From Actinomadura sp. WMMA1423 (GTDB taxonomy: Bacteria; Actinomycetota; Actinomycetes; Streptosporangiales; Streptosporangiaceae): a stretch of DNA of 64,000 nt. Positions 1 through 8,391 of this stretch are shown in pieces. A model generated the notes under the pieces. It saw nothing but the letters and a program-made list of their open reading frames with translations, searched no databases and was not told the DNA's origin. Made by a program: the position numbers and the translations under genes. The stretch covers positions 1,798,001-1,862,000 of the forward strand of contig NZ_CP041244.1 of NCBI RefSeq assembly GCF_006547145.1. The letters are read 5' to 3'. Every line of letters starts with the position of its first letter. The stretch's first letter is position 1.

Positions 1-1674
1 GCGATCGACACCGAGAGCTCCAAGGACGTGGGGCGGCTGACGGTCGCGACGCGGCTGGAGCCGGGGCAGCGGCTGCGCATCGTCAAGTACATCTCCTACG
101 GGTGGTCCAGCCGGCGGTCGCGCCCGGCGCTGCACGACCAGGTGGTCGGGGCGCTGGCCGGCGCGCGGCAGACCGGCTGGCAGGGCCTGCTCGACGAGCA
201 GCGCGAGTACCTCGACGAGTTCTGGGAGGGCGCCGACGTCGAGGTCGACGGCGACGCCGAGATCCAGCAGGCGGTCAGGTTCGGGCTGTTCCACGTCCTG
301 CAGGCGGGCGCCCGCGCGGAGCGCCGCATGATCCCGGCCAAGGGGCTGACGGGGCCCGGCTACGACGGGCACACGTTCTGGGACACCGAGACCTTCGTGC
401 TGCCCGTGCTCACCTACACCTCCCCCGGCGCCGCGGCGGACGCGCTGGCGTGGCGGCACATGACGCTGCCGCTCGCACGGGACCGTGCCAACCAGCTCGG
501 GCTGGAGGGCGCCACGTTCCCCTGGCGGACGATCCGCGGGCACGAGTGCTCGGGCTACTGGCCCGCGGGCACGGCCGCGTTCCATATCAACGCCGACATC
601 TCCGACGCCGTCGTCCGGTACGTGGACGCCACGCAGGACGAGCAGTTCGAGCGGGAGATCGGCCTCGACATCCTGGTCCAGACGGCCCGGCTGTGGCGGA
701 GCCTCGGCCACCACGACGTGGGCGGCGTGTTCCGCATCGACGGCGTCACCGGCCCCGACGAGTACAGCGCGGTCGTGGACAACAACGTCTACACCAACCT
801 GATGGCGCGCCGGAACCTCCAGGAGGCCGCCGAGACGGCGATGCGCCACCCGGACGTCGCCGACCGGCTCGGCGTGAACGCCGAGGAGGCGGCGTCGTGG
901 CGGGACGCGGCGGCGGCGATGCTCATCCCCTACGACGAGCGGCTCGGCGTCCACCCGCAGAGCGAGAGCTTCACCAACCACGCCCGCTGGGACTTCTCCG
1001 CGACCAAACCCGACCACTACCCGCTCCTGCTCAACTACCCCTACTTCGACCTCTACCGCAAGCAGGTGGTCAAGCAGGCCGACCTGGTGCTCGCGCTGCA
1101 CCTGTGCGGGGACGCGTTCACCGACGAGCAGAAGGAGCGCGACTTCGCCTACTACGAGGGCCTGACCGTCCGCGACTCCTCGCTGTCGGCGCAGACGCAG
1201 GCGGTCGTCGCCGCCGAGGTCGGCCAGCTGGAGCTGGCGCACGACTACCTCGGCGAGACCGCGCTGATGGACCTGCACGACCTCAACCACAACACCCGCG
1301 ACGGGCTGCACATCGCCTCGATGGCGGGCGCGTGGAGCGGGCTCGTCGCCGGGTTCGGCGGGATGCGGGCGGGCAAGGGCACGCTCCGGTTCGCGCCGCG
1401 GCTGCCCGGCGGGATCAGCCGGCTGGCGTTCCGGATGCGCTACCGGGGCAACCGGATCAAGGTCAGCGTGACCGGCGAGTCGGCCCGCTACGAGCTGCTG
1501 GACGGCCGGGGCCTCACGCTGTGGCACCACGGCGAGCGGTTCACCCTCGCCGACGAGCCCGTCGAGCTGCCCATCGAGCAGATCCCGGTGCGCCCGGCGG
1601 TGACGCAGCCCGCGGGGCGGGAGCCGGCCCCTCGGCGCATCGACCCGCACGGCCGCGACCCGCGCCGCCGCTAG
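1..1674 (+). CDS. Glycoside hydrolase family 65 protein (5' truncated by window edge)
   Basis: The frame is open from base 1, so the start lies outside the window; about 557 residues are present against roughly 750-800 for the family, leaving out the N-terminal beta-sandwich. The (alpha/alpha)6 barrel is visible: HTFWDTETF near the start, then TGPDEY, whose Glu (codon 760-762) aligns with the family's catalytic acid, then KQADLVLAL and the HIASMAGAWSG loop, which binds phosphate in the phosphorylases. GH65 members are inverting phosphorylases or hydrolases of alpha-glucosides such as trehalose, maltose or kojibiose; the sequence alone does not settle substrate or whether phosphate is used. 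The C-terminus ends in a basic, Pro-rich tail. It converges on soxR with only 36 bp between the stop codons. Confidence 0.85.
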   Translation, partial: AIDTESSKDVGRLTVATRLEPGQRLRIVKYISYGWSSRRSRPALHDQVVGALAGARQTGWQGLLDEQREYLDEFWEGADVEVDGDAEIQQAVRFGLFHVLQAGARAERRMIPAKGLTGPGYDGHTFWDTETFVLPVLTYTSPGAAADALAWRHMTLPLARDRANQLGLEGATFPWRTIRGHECSGYWPAGTAAFHINADISDAVVRYVDATQDEQFEREIGLDILVQTARLWRSLGHHDVGGVFRIDGVTGPDEYSAVVDNNVYTNLMARRNLQEAAETAMRHPDVADRLGVNAEEAASWRDAAAAMLIPYDERLGVHPQSESFTNHARWDFSATKPDHYPLLLNYPYFDLYRKQVVKQADLVLALHLCGDAFTDEQKERDFAYYEGLTVRDSSLSAQTQAVVAAEVGQLELAHDYLGETALMDLHDLNHNTRDGLHIASMAGAWSGLVAGFGGMRAGKGTLRFAPRLPGGISRLAFRMRYRGNRIKVSVTGESARYELLDGRGLTLWHHGERFTLADEPVELPIEQIPVRPAVTQPAGREPAPRRIDPHGRDPRRR

Positions 1675-1710
1675 CGCAAAGGCGCTGGACGGCGCCGCCA
1701 GGCGGGTTCG

Positions 1711-2268
1711 CTAGGCGGGGCCGTCCTCCGGAGGGCAGGGGCCCGCGCAGTCGTCGTCGTGCTGCGCGGGCCGCGCCCCGCCGGCCGTACTGAGTGCGGG
1801 CTCCCCGGCACCGTCGCGGGCGAGCAGCCGGCGCGGGCCCGGCCCCTCGTCCCCAAGCCGGTCGTAGGGGTTGGCCAGCGCGCACTTGTTGATCGACAGG
1901 CAGCCGCAGCCGATGCAGTCGGTGAGGTCGTCGCGGAGCCGCTCCAGCTGCCTGATGCGCTCGTCGAGGTCGCTGCGCCACGCCTCCGACAGCCGCGCCC
2001 AGTCGGCCACCGTGGGGGTGCGCTCCTCGGGGAGGGTGGCGAGCGCGTCGCGGATGTCGCTGAGCGGGATCCCGACGCGCTGCGAGACCTTGATGAACGA
2101 GACCCGGCGGAGGGTGTCGCGGCCGAAGCGCCGCTGGTTGCCCGCCGTGCGGCGGCTCCTTATCAGGCCCTTGGACTCGTAGAAGTGCAGCGCCGAGACG
2201 GCCACGCCGCTCCGCTCGGCGAGCTGCCCGACGGTCAGTTCGTGCACCCGGTGCTCCAGCCGCGTCAT
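1711..2268 (-). CDS. soxR: Redox-sensitive transcriptional activator SoxR (MerR family)
   Basis: A 185-residue MerR-family regulator with an N-terminal winged HTH ([21 protein letters not shown]), a coiled dimerisation helix, and the SoxR-specific [2Fe-2S] ligand set Cys118-x2-Cys-x-Cys-x5-Cys129 ([12 protein letters not shown]). Oxidation of the cluster by redox-cycling compounds or nitric oxide switches SoxR to an activator in characterised members. An upstream ATG at 2277 is in frame but overlaps the likely -10 box (TAGGAT, 2276-2281), so the ATG at 2268, exactly 7 nt beyond that box, is preferred as a leaderless start. A perfect SoxR box lies just upstream. The C-terminal tail of about 45 residues after the cluster is Pro/Gly/Asp-rich and longer than in the E. 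coli protein, as is common in actinomycetes. No obvious target gene is adjacent. Confidence 0.92.
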   Translation of the reverse strand: MTRLEHRVHELTVGQLAERSGVAVSALHFYESKGLIRSRRTAGNQRRFGRDTLRRVSFIKVSQRVGIPLSDIRDALATLPEERTPTVADWARLSEAWRSDLDERIRQLERLRDDLTDCIGCGCLSINKCALANPYDRLGDEGPGPRRLLARDGAGEPALSTAGGARPAQHDDDCAGPCPPEDGPA

Positions 2269-2287
2269 GCACCGCATCCTACGCGTT

Positions 2288-2305
2288 CCTCAACCGCGGT
2301 TGAGG
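2288..2305. promoter_or_regulatory. SoxR box upstream of soxR
   Basis: CCTCAACCGCGGTTGAGG is a perfect 18-bp palindrome whose outer halves CCTCAA/TTGAGG match the known SoxR operator. It ends 6 bp upstream of a TAGGAT -10 box (2276-2281, minus strand), so it sits in the -35/-10 spacer as SoxR sites do. The position suggests autoregulation of soxR. Confidence 0.85.
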
Positions 2306-2377
2306 TTGTGCGGAATGGCCCGGCGGACCCGGCCGTGCCGCCGGGTCCGCCTTGCTCCGCCGGGTGCGGCGACCCGG

Positions 2378-2956
2378 TCAGTAGTGGGCGGCTGGACTCG
2401 TCCCGCCGCCCCGGCGCTCGGCCGCATGGCCGATGCTGCGCATCCGGAACGCCGCACCGAGCATGGCGGCGCCGACCAGGATGGCGAGCAGCCCGATCAG
2501 CCAGACGATGGCGAGCGCGCCGGAGACGGGCCAGGCGAACAGCAGGATCCCGAAGATCACCGAGACGACGCCGGTGAGCGCGTACGTCCATTCGCCCCTG
2601 AGTTCCTTGCGCAGGGCGAGCGCGACGGCGATCTCCAGTACGCCGGTGGCGACCGCCCAGGCGGCGATCAGCATCAGCAGGACGAAGGCGGTGATGCCGG
2701 GCCACGCCAGCGCCGCGACGCCGAGCGCTATCCCGGCGAACCCCACGAGCGCCAGCAGGCCGCGCGGAGCGCCGGAGGTGCCGCGGATCGCCTGCCCCAC
2801 CGCGAACACGCCGTCCACCAGGGCGTACACGGCGAACACGACCACGAGGGCCCAGACCGTGATGCCCGGCCATACCCAGGCGATGATCCCGAAGATGATC
2901 GCGAAGATGCCGCGCAGGGCGAGCACCCACCAGTGGCGCGTCGTCTGGTCCGACAT
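2378..2956 (-). CDS. HdeD family (DUF308) integral membrane protein
   Basis: A 192-residue protein with about six hydrophobic segments arranged as three two-helix repeats, each carrying a W-P-G/W-P-x-S hairpin (AWVWPGI, ALAWPGI, LFAWPVSG). This is the pattern of the HdeD/DUF308 family, named after an acid-resistance membrane protein of E. coli; no biochemical role is established for actinobacterial members. The ATG at 2956 has GGGAGG upstream at good spacing. A hydrophilic His/Arg/Gly-rich tail is probably cytoplasmic. It is on the same strand as soxR, 109 bp upstream of it, but the SoxR promoter in between makes one operon unlikely. Confidence 0.8.
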   Translation of the reverse strand: MSDQTTRHWWVLALRGIFAIIFGIIAWVWPGITVWALVVVFAVYALVDGVFAVGQAIRGTSGAPRGLLALVGFAGIALGVAALAWPGITAFVLLMLIAAWAVATGVLEIAVALALRKELRGEWTYALTGVVSVIFGILLFAWPVSGALAIVWLIGLLAILVGAAMLGAAFRMRSIGHAAERRGGGTSPAAHY

Positions 2957-3021
2957 TCGGGCCTCCCGGAGAATCTGACTTTCTCCAGTGTGGGCCGACG
3001 GTCCTGTGCGAAAGGCCAAGG

Positions 3022-3071
3022 CCGGTCGCGAACTTCGCAAAGCTCGCAAACTTCGCAAAGCTCGTGACCGG
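3022..3071. repeat. Direct repeat enclosed by an inverted repeat between pckG and the HdeD-like gene
   Basis: AACTTCGCAAAGCTCG occurs at 3031-3046 and 3049-3064 (18-bp period). The pair is flanked by CCGGTCGCGA (3022-3031) and TCGTGACCGG (3062-3071), complementary at 9 of 10 positions. It lies downstream of pckG on the minus strand, so it could act as its terminator stem. Confidence 0.5.
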
Positions 3072-3108
3072 GCCATGGTCCCGACCGGTCCCCGGTCGCG
3101 GCCGCGCG

Positions 3109-4926
3109 TCAGTGCTCCAGGCGGCGCACCAGGTCGTTGTACTCGTCCCACAGCGCCTTCGGCGTGTGGTCGCCGAACTTCTCGAAGAACTCCGGCACGA
3201 GGGCGGCCTCCTGCTTCCACACCTCGGTGTCGACCGACAGCAGCGTCTCCAGGTCGGCGTCGTCGAGGTCGAGGCCCTCGGTGTCGAGCGCCTCCCTGGT
3301 CGGCAGGTGCCCGATCGGGGACTTCACCGCGTCGGCCTTGCCGTTGAGGCGCTCGACGATCCACTTCAGCACGCGGCTGTTCTCGCCGAAACCGGGCCAG
3401 ATGAACCGGCCGTCGGCGTTCTTGCGGAACCAGTTGACGTAGTAGATCCGCGGCAGCTTCTCCGGGTCGGTCGCCTTGCCGATCTCCAGCCAGTGGCCGA
3501 AGTAGTCGCCCATGTTGTAGCCGCAGAACGGCAGCATCGCGAACGGGTCGCGGCGCAGCTCGCCGACGGCGCCCTCGGCGGCGGCGGTCTTCTCGGACGC
3601 GACGTTGGCGCCGAGGAACACGCCCTGCTGCCAGTCGAACGACTCGGTGACCAGCGGCACGGCCGAGGCGCGGCGGCCGCCGAACAGGATCGCCGAGATC
3701 GGGACGCCCTTCGGGTCCTCCCACTCGTCGGCGATGATCGGGCACTGCCCGGCCGGGGTGGTGAAGCGGGCGTTCGGGTGGGCGGCCGGGCCGGTGGAGT
3801 CCGGCGTCCAGTCGTTGCCCTTCCAGTCGGTCAGGTGCGCGGGCGGCTCGTCGGTGAGGCCCTCCCACCACACGTCCCCGTCGTCGGTGAGGGCCACGTT
3901 GGTGAAGATGCTGTTGCCCCAGAGCGTCTTCACGGCGTTGGCGTTGGTGCTCTCGCCGGTGCCGGGCGCGACGCCGAAGAAGCCGGCCTCGGGGTTGATG
4001 GCGTACAGGCGGCCGTCGTCGCCGAAGCGCATCCAGGCGATGTCGTCGCCGATCGTCTCGACCTTCCACCCGGGGATGGTCGGCTCCAGCATGGCGAGGT
4101 TGGTCTTGCCGCACGCCGAGGGGAACGCCGCGGCGACGTACCGGGTCTCACCGGTGGGCGGCGTCAGCTTCAGCACGAGCATGTGCTCGGCCATCCAGCC
4201 CTCGTCGCGGGCCATCGTCGAGGCGATGCGCAGCGCGTAGCACTTCTTGCCGAGCAGCGCGTTGCCGCCGTACCCGGAGCCGTAGGACCAGATCTCCCGG
4301 GTCTCGGGGAAGTGCGTGATGTACTTGGTGGAGTTGCACGGCCACTTGACGTCCTCCTGGCCCGGCTCCAGGGGGGCGCCGACGGAGTGGACGGCCCTGA
4401 CGAACGACCCGCGCTCCTCGATCAGCCGCAGCGCCCCCTCGCCCATCCGCGTCATGATCCGCATGGAGACGGCGACGTAGGCCGAGTCGGTGATCTCAAC
4501 GCCGAGCTGGGAGATGTTGCCCCCGAGCGGGCCCATGCAGAACGGCACCACGTACATGGTGCGGCCCTTCATACAGCCCTCGAAGAGGCCGTTCAGGGTC
4601 TCCCTCATCTCGGTGGGCGCGATCCAGTTGTTCGTGGGGCCGGCGTCCTCCTGCTTCTCGGAGCAGATGAACGTCCGGTCCTCCACGCGGGCGACGTCGG
4701 TGGGGTCGGAGGCCGCGTGGAAGCTGTTGGGCCGCTTGGCCGGGTCGAGCCGCGTCAGGGTGCCCTGCTCGACGAGGAGACCGGTCAGGCGCTCCCACTC
4801 CTCCTCCGAGCCGTCACACCACTCGACCCGGTCGGGTCGGGTCAGCTCGGCGATCCCGCGTACCCACTCAATCAGTTCGGTATGGCCGGTAGGGGCCTGG
4901 TCGAGGCCGGGGACCTGGTTGGACAC
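3109..4926 (-). CDS. pckG: Phosphoenolpyruvate carboxykinase (GTP)
   Basis: PEPCK converts oxaloacetate and GTP to phosphoenolpyruvate, CO2 and GDP, the first step of gluconeogenesis. The 605-residue product has the usual GTP-class length and motifs: the P-loop with reactive cysteine FPSACGKTN (residues 268-276, Cys272), the substrate-loop arginine in [18 protein letters not shown], and the guanine-pocket segment around [19 protein letters not shown]. The GTG at 4926 is chosen because AAGGAG lies 7 nt upstream and the product then starts [10 protein letters not shown]; the frame stays open upstream to 5052, but that stretch is Lys/Gln/Thr-rich and unlike the family. The 177 bp to modC hold its promoter region. 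It appears monocistronic. Confidence 0.97.
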   Translation of the reverse strand: MSNQVPGLDQAPTGHTELIEWVRGIAELTRPDRVEWCDGSEEEWERLTGLLVEQGTLTRLDPAKRPNSFHAASDPTDVARVEDRTFICSEKQEDAGPTNNWIAPTEMRETLNGLFEGCMKGRTMYVVPFCMGPLGGNISQLGVEITDSAYVAVSMRIMTRMGEGALRLIEERGSFVRAVHSVGAPLEPGQEDVKWPCNSTKYITHFPETREIWSYGSGYGGNALLGKKCYALRIASTMARDEGWMAEHMLVLKLTPPTGETRYVAAAFPSACGKTNLAMLEPTIPGWKVETIGDDIAWMRFGDDGRLYAINPEAGFFGVAPGTGESTNANAVKTLWGNSIFTNVALTDDGDVWWEGLTDEPPAHLTDWKGNDWTPDSTGPAAHPNARFTTPAGQCPIIADEWEDPKGVPISAILFGGRRASAVPLVTESFDWQQGVFLGANVASEKTAAAEGAVGELRRDPFAMLPFCGYNMGDYFGHWLEIGKATDPEKLPRIYYVNWFRKNADGRFIWPGFGENSRVLKWIVERLNGKADAVKSPIGHLPTREALDTEGLDLDDADLETLLSVDTEVWKQEAALVPEFFEKFGDHTPKALWDEYNDLVRRLEH

Positions 4927-5103
4927 GGGCGTCTCCTTCAGCTGTTCGCAGGATGTTTGCATGATGAACAAGACCCGTCGTTTTTGCCATTTGGTCTGGA
5001 CCAATCCCGTCCGCTTTTGGGGCATCGTGCCCGTTTTTGTGAGGGATATCACCGGCGTCGCCGCCGGGAGGCGGCACGGAGCCGTCCCTCGGCGTGGGCG
5101 TGC

Positions 5104-6192
5104 TCAAGCTGGGTAAACGTGGGTCTCCGTGGCCTTCACGGCCGCCCATATGGGGCTGCCCTCCGACAATTGGAGCTCCGCGACGGCCGCCGGAGTGACG
5201 TCGGCGACGGCGTCGAAAGGCGGTCCCGACAGCCGCACCCGCACGCGGTCCCCGTGCCGTTCGATCGCGCCGACGCGGCTGCGCCAGAGGTTGCGCGGGC
5301 TGCCGTCGGGGCGGCTCCGGTAGAGCGCCACCGAGGATGGCGCGAAGGCGATGAACACCTCGCCTTCGAGTGAGTCGACAGTGTCGAGGGTCGCGGCGCC
5401 GTCGCCCAGGGCGACCGTGCCCGCCTCGGCCCTGCCCCGGTAGAGGTTCAGCCCCACCAGGCGCGCGACGTAACCGGTGCGGGGGCGGCGCGCCACGTCC
5501 GCCGGCGTCCCCTCCTGGACGAGCCGGCCGCCCTCGACGACGGCGATGCGGTCGGCGAGCACCATGGCGTCCAGCGGGTCGTGCGTGACGAGCACGGCCG
5601 CGCCCTCGAACCCGGCGAGGTGGCGGCGGAGCGCGACCCTGATCTCCAGCCGGGTGTGCGCGTCGAGCGCCGCGAGCGGCTCGTCCAGCAGCAGCAGGCG
5701 GGGGTCGACGGCCAGCGCGCGGGCCAGCGCGACCCGCTGCGCCTGCCCGCCCGACAGGGTCCGGGGACGGGCGGAGGCGTACTCGGCGAGCCCCACCCGC
5801 TCCAGCCAGCCGGCGGCGGCGCGGCGCGCGGCGCGGCGCCCGGCGCCCTGGCAGCGCGGCCCGAAGGCGACGTTGTCCAGCGCCGTGAGGTGCGGGAACA
5901 GCAGGTAGTCCTGGAAGACCATGCCGATGCCGCGGCGGTCGGGCGGCAGCGCGCGCAGGTCCGCGCCGTCCACCCGGACGTGCCCGCCCGCCATCGGGAC
6001 GAGCCCGGCCAGGGCGCGCAGCGCGGTGCTCTTGCCGGCGCCGTTCGGGCCGAGCAGCGCCACGACCTCGCCCGGCCCGGCGGTGAGCGCGAGATCGAGG
6101 TCGAACGCGGCGCGGCGGACGACGAGCCGCGCGTCCAGACCCTGCGCCCCGCCCTCCGGCCGTGCCCCTTCCTTCCCGCCGTGCCCGCTCAT
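5104..6192 (-). CDS. modC: Molybdate ABC transporter ATP-binding protein
   Basis: A 362-residue ABC ATPase with Walker A GPNGAGKST (residues 48-56), Q-loop MVFQDYLLFPHL, signature LSGGQ, Walker B LLLLDEP and switch His in VLVTHDPLDAM. The last 90 or so residues form a TOBE-type regulatory domain, as in ModC and related importers, so the protein likely senses the anion in the cytoplasm. The start ATG overlaps the modB stop as ATGA, indicating translational coupling. It energises the ModB channel fed by lipoprotein ModA. The gene ends the operon. Sulfate or thiosulfate specificity cannot be strictly excluded from the ATPase alone, but ModA and the TOBE regulator favour molybdate or tungstate. 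Confidence 0.9.
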   Translation of the reverse strand: MSGHGGKEGARPEGGAQGLDARLVVRRAAFDLDLALTAGPGEVVALLGPNGAGKSTALRALAGLVPMAGGHVRVDGADLRALPPDRRGIGMVFQDYLLFPHLTALDNVAFGPRCQGAGRRAARRAAAGWLERVGLAEYASARPRTLSGGQAQRVALARALAVDPRLLLLDEPLAALDAHTRLEIRVALRRHLAGFEGAAVLVTHDPLDAMVLADRIAVVEGGRLVQEGTPADVARRPRTGYVARLVGLNLYRGRAEAGTVALGDGAATLDTVDSLEGEVFIAFAPSSVALYRSRPDGSPRNLWRSRVGAIERHGDRVRVRLSGPPFDAVADVTPAAVAELQLSEGSPIWAAVKATETHVYPA

Positions 6193-7022
6193 CTGGTGCC
6201 GTCCAGCCACCGGTCCCGGAGCGCGGCCAGCACGATGACCGAGACGGCGAGCAGGACCAGGCTGAGCACGATCGCCGCCTGCGGGTCGGTCTCCAGAGCC
6301 AGGTACACCGCGAGCGGCATCGTCTGCGTCCGGCCGGGGAAGTTGCCCGCGAACGTGATCGTCGCGCCGAACTCCCCGAGCGCCCGCGCCCAGCACAGGA
6401 TCGCCCCGGCCGCGACGCCGGGCGCGACCAGCGGCAGCGTGATCCGGCGGAAGATCGTCCAGCGGCCCGCGCCGAGGGTCGCGGCGGCCTCCTCGTAGCG
6501 CAGGTCGGCGGCGCGCAGGGCGCCCTCCACGCTGATCACCAGGAACGGCATCGCCACGAACGCCTCGGCGAGCACGACGCCCGCGGTGGTGAAGGGGAAC
6601 GTCAGGCCGAAGGAGCGGTCCAGCCACCCGCCGACCAGCCCGCGCCGGCCGAGCACGAGCAGCAGCGCGACGCCGCCGACCACCGGCGGCAGCACCAGCG
6701 GCACGGTCACCAGGGCCCGGACGAACCGGACGCCGGGGAAGCGGACCCGGGCGAGCGTCCAGGCGAGCGGGACGCCGAGCAGCAGGCACAGGCAGGTGGC
6801 CAGCGTCGCGGTGAGGAGGGAGAGCCTGAGCGCCTCCAGGACCTGGGTCTGCACGAGCCGGGTGCCGAGCGTCGACCACGGCGCCCTGACCAGCAGGCCG
6901 AAGAGCGGCAGCACCAGGAAGGCGAGCCCGAGCAGCCCGGGCACGAGCAGCGCCCACGGCGGCCGGCCCGGCAGCCGGTCGGCCTCCCCCGCGTTCCGGG
7001 ACGCCTTCCGCGGGCGCGTCAC
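6189..7022 (-). CDS. modB: Molybdate ABC transporter permease
   Basis: A 277-residue permease with about six membrane helices. The EAA loop that docks on the ATPase is seen around YEEAAATLGAGRWTIFRRITLP. The GTG start at 7022 overlaps the modA stop as GTGA, and the stop overlaps the modC start as ATGA, so modABC is translated as a coupled unit. The family forms the homodimeric channel for molybdate in the cytoplasmic membrane. The short N-terminus before the first helix is basic and polar, fitting a cytoplasmic start. Confidence 0.9.
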   Translation of the reverse strand: MTRPRKASRNAGEADRLPGRPPWALLVPGLLGLAFLVLPLFGLLVRAPWSTLGTRLVQTQVLEALRLSLLTATLATCLCLLLGVPLAWTLARVRFPGVRFVRALVTVPLVLPPVVGGVALLLVLGRRGLVGGWLDRSFGLTFPFTTAGVVLAEAFVAMPFLVISVEGALRAADLRYEEAAATLGAGRWTIFRRITLPLVAPGVAAGAILCWARALGEFGATITFAGNFPGRTQTMPLAVYLALETDPQAAIVLSLVLLAVSVIVLAALRDRWLDGTR

Positions 7023-7798
7023 GGCAGCTCGAAGCCCGCCCCGCCCAGCGCCGACCTGCCCTGCCCGCCGGTCACCAGCCCGATGAACTCCTTGGCGAGC
7101 GCGCTGTGCGGCGCCTCGGCGACCTCGACGATCGGGTAGTCGTTGATCGCCTTCGCGGCCTCCGGGAACTCGATGCCCGTCACCTTGCCCGACGCGGCCT
7201 TCACGTCGGTGCGGTAGACGAGGCCGGCGTCGGCCTCCCCCAGCCCCACCTTCGTCACCACGGCCTTGACGTCCTGCTCGCGCGACACCGGCTTCACCTC
7301 GACCCCGGCCGCGTCCAGGGCCGTCCCGGCGGCGGCGCCGCACGGCACCTGCTCCGCGCACAGGACGACCTTCAGCCCCGGCCTGCCGAGGTCGCCCACC
7401 TTCGCGACCTTGCCGGGGTCCCCCTTCGGGACGGCGATGACCAGGCGGTTTCGGGCGAACACCCGCGGCTGCCCGGACGCGTCCCCCGCGGCGGTCACCG
7501 TCTTCATGGTGGTGGGGCTCGCGGCCGCGAACACGTCCGCCGGGGCACCCTGCGTGATCTGCTGGGCCAGCGTCGAGCTGCCGCCGAACTGGAACCTGAC
7601 CTTCACGCCGGGGTGAGCGCCCTCGAACGTCCTACCGAGCGCCGTGAACGCCTCGGTGAGCGAGGCCGCGGCGAAGACCGTCAGCGTCTCGCCGTCTCCC
7701 GCCTTCCCCGCCCCGGAGGAGCCCTCGTCGGCGACGTCGCCGCAGCCGGCCAGCACGGTGAGCGACAGGACCGCCATCGCGGTGGTGCGCTTGAACAC
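7019..7798 (-). CDS. modA: Molybdate-binding lipoprotein
   Basis: A 259-residue extracytoplasmic binding protein. An N-terminal signal of type II ends in the lipobox LAGC (Cys19), so the mature protein is lipid-anchored. The body starts with LTVFAAASLTEAF and contains FGGSSTLAQQI and APADVFAAAS, the typical ModA segments lining the oxyanion site. It delivers molybdate or tungstate to ModBC for molybdenum-cofactor enzymes. Its start lies 9 bp after the stop of the HTH-TOBE regulator gene, so the four genes are one minus-strand operon. Confidence 0.93.
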   Translation of the reverse strand: MFKRTTAMAVLSLTVLAGCGDVADEGSSGAGKAGDGETLTVFAAASLTEAFTALGRTFEGAHPGVKVRFQFGGSSTLAQQITQGAPADVFAAASPTTMKTVTAAGDASGQPRVFARNRLVIAVPKGDPGKVAKVGDLGRPGLKVVLCAEQVPCGAAAGTALDAAGVEVKPVSREQDVKAVVTKVGLGEADAGLVYRTDVKAASGKVTGIEFPEAAKAINDYPIVEVAEAPHSALAKEFIGLVTGGQGRSALGGAGFELP

Positions 7799-7807
7799 GT
7801 TCTCTCC

Positions 7808-8215
7808 TCAGCCCTGGTCCGGCACTTCGACGACGACGTTGGTGGACTTCACGACGGCGTCGGCGACCACGCCCGCCTCCAGGCCGAGTTCGTCGGCCGC
7901 CTCGCGGCTCATCAGCGACACGACGCGGAACGGTCCCGCCTGGATCTCGACCTGCGCCATCACGCCGTCCCGGACGACCTCGGTGACGATCCCGCGCATG
8001 CGGTTGCGCGCCGAGGAGAAGCGCTCGGCGTGGTCGGCGGGCCCGCTGCCGCGTGCCTGGTCGCGCACGAAGGCGGCCAGGTCCGCGCCCGGCACCCGCC
8101 GGTGGCCGTGCTCGTCCCGGGAGGCCGGGAGGCGGCCGCCGTCCACCCATCGGCGGACGGTGTCGGCGCTGACTCCGAGCAGCGCGGCGGCCTCGCTGAT
8201 CCTGAACGTCGTCAC
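7808..8215 (-). CDS. HTH-TOBE (ModE/Mop-like) molybdate-responsive regulator
   Basis: A 135-residue protein: an excisionase/MerR-type HTH at the N-terminus (FRISEAAALLGVSADTVRRWVDGG) joined to a C-terminal Mop/TOBE domain (residues about 70-132, RNRMRGIVTEVVRDGVMAQVEI) that binds molybdate in the family. This compact actinobacterial and cyanobacterial type replaces full ModE. An in-frame GTG at 8239 exists, but TAGGCT (8223-8228) ends 7 nt before the GTG at 8215, so a leaderless start at 8215 is preferred. It heads the modABC operon and probably represses it when molybdate is plentiful. Confidence 0.85.
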   Translation of the reverse strand: MTTFRISEAAALLGVSADTVRRWVDGGRLPASRDEHGHRRVPGADLAAFVRDQARGSGPADHAERFSSARNRMRGIVTEVVRDGVMAQVEIQAGPFRVVSLMSREAADELGLEAGVVADAVVKSTNVVVEVPDQG

Positions 8216-8260
8216 CCGGTCAAGCCTAGCCAGACGCACATGCGAGAGGAAGAGTCACGC

Positions 8261-8276
8261 TGTATCAGCTAATACA
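8261..8276. promoter_or_regulatory. Inverted repeat upstream of the mod operon
   Basis: TGTAT-CAGCTA-ATACA forms a 16-bp AT-rich inverted repeat in otherwise GC-rich DNA, between the divergent HTH-TOBE regulator and esterase genes. It lies 33 bp upstream of the regulator's -10 box and could be an operator for either direction. Binding by the HTH-TOBE protein is inference. Confidence 0.4.
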
Positions 8277-8391
8277 AGGCATTTCACATCAACGCCCTCG
8301 TATATGCGGTCCGGCACCTCCCCACCTTCCCCGCGGCTCGCCCCGAATGTCACCATCTACTTACATCCCCGTCCGCGAGGAGGACCCCCCC

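Noticed and set aside
2378..4114. A single long minus-strand frame joining the HdeD-like protein to upstream sequence.
   Set aside because: The upstream half is an out-of-frame shadow of pckG; the HdeD-like start at 2956 has a proper ribosome-binding site.
5104..6957. A frame fusing modC to an out-of-frame copy of modB.
   Set aside because: The modB reading frame with permease motifs is a different one, and ATGA coupling at 6189-6192 marks the modC start.
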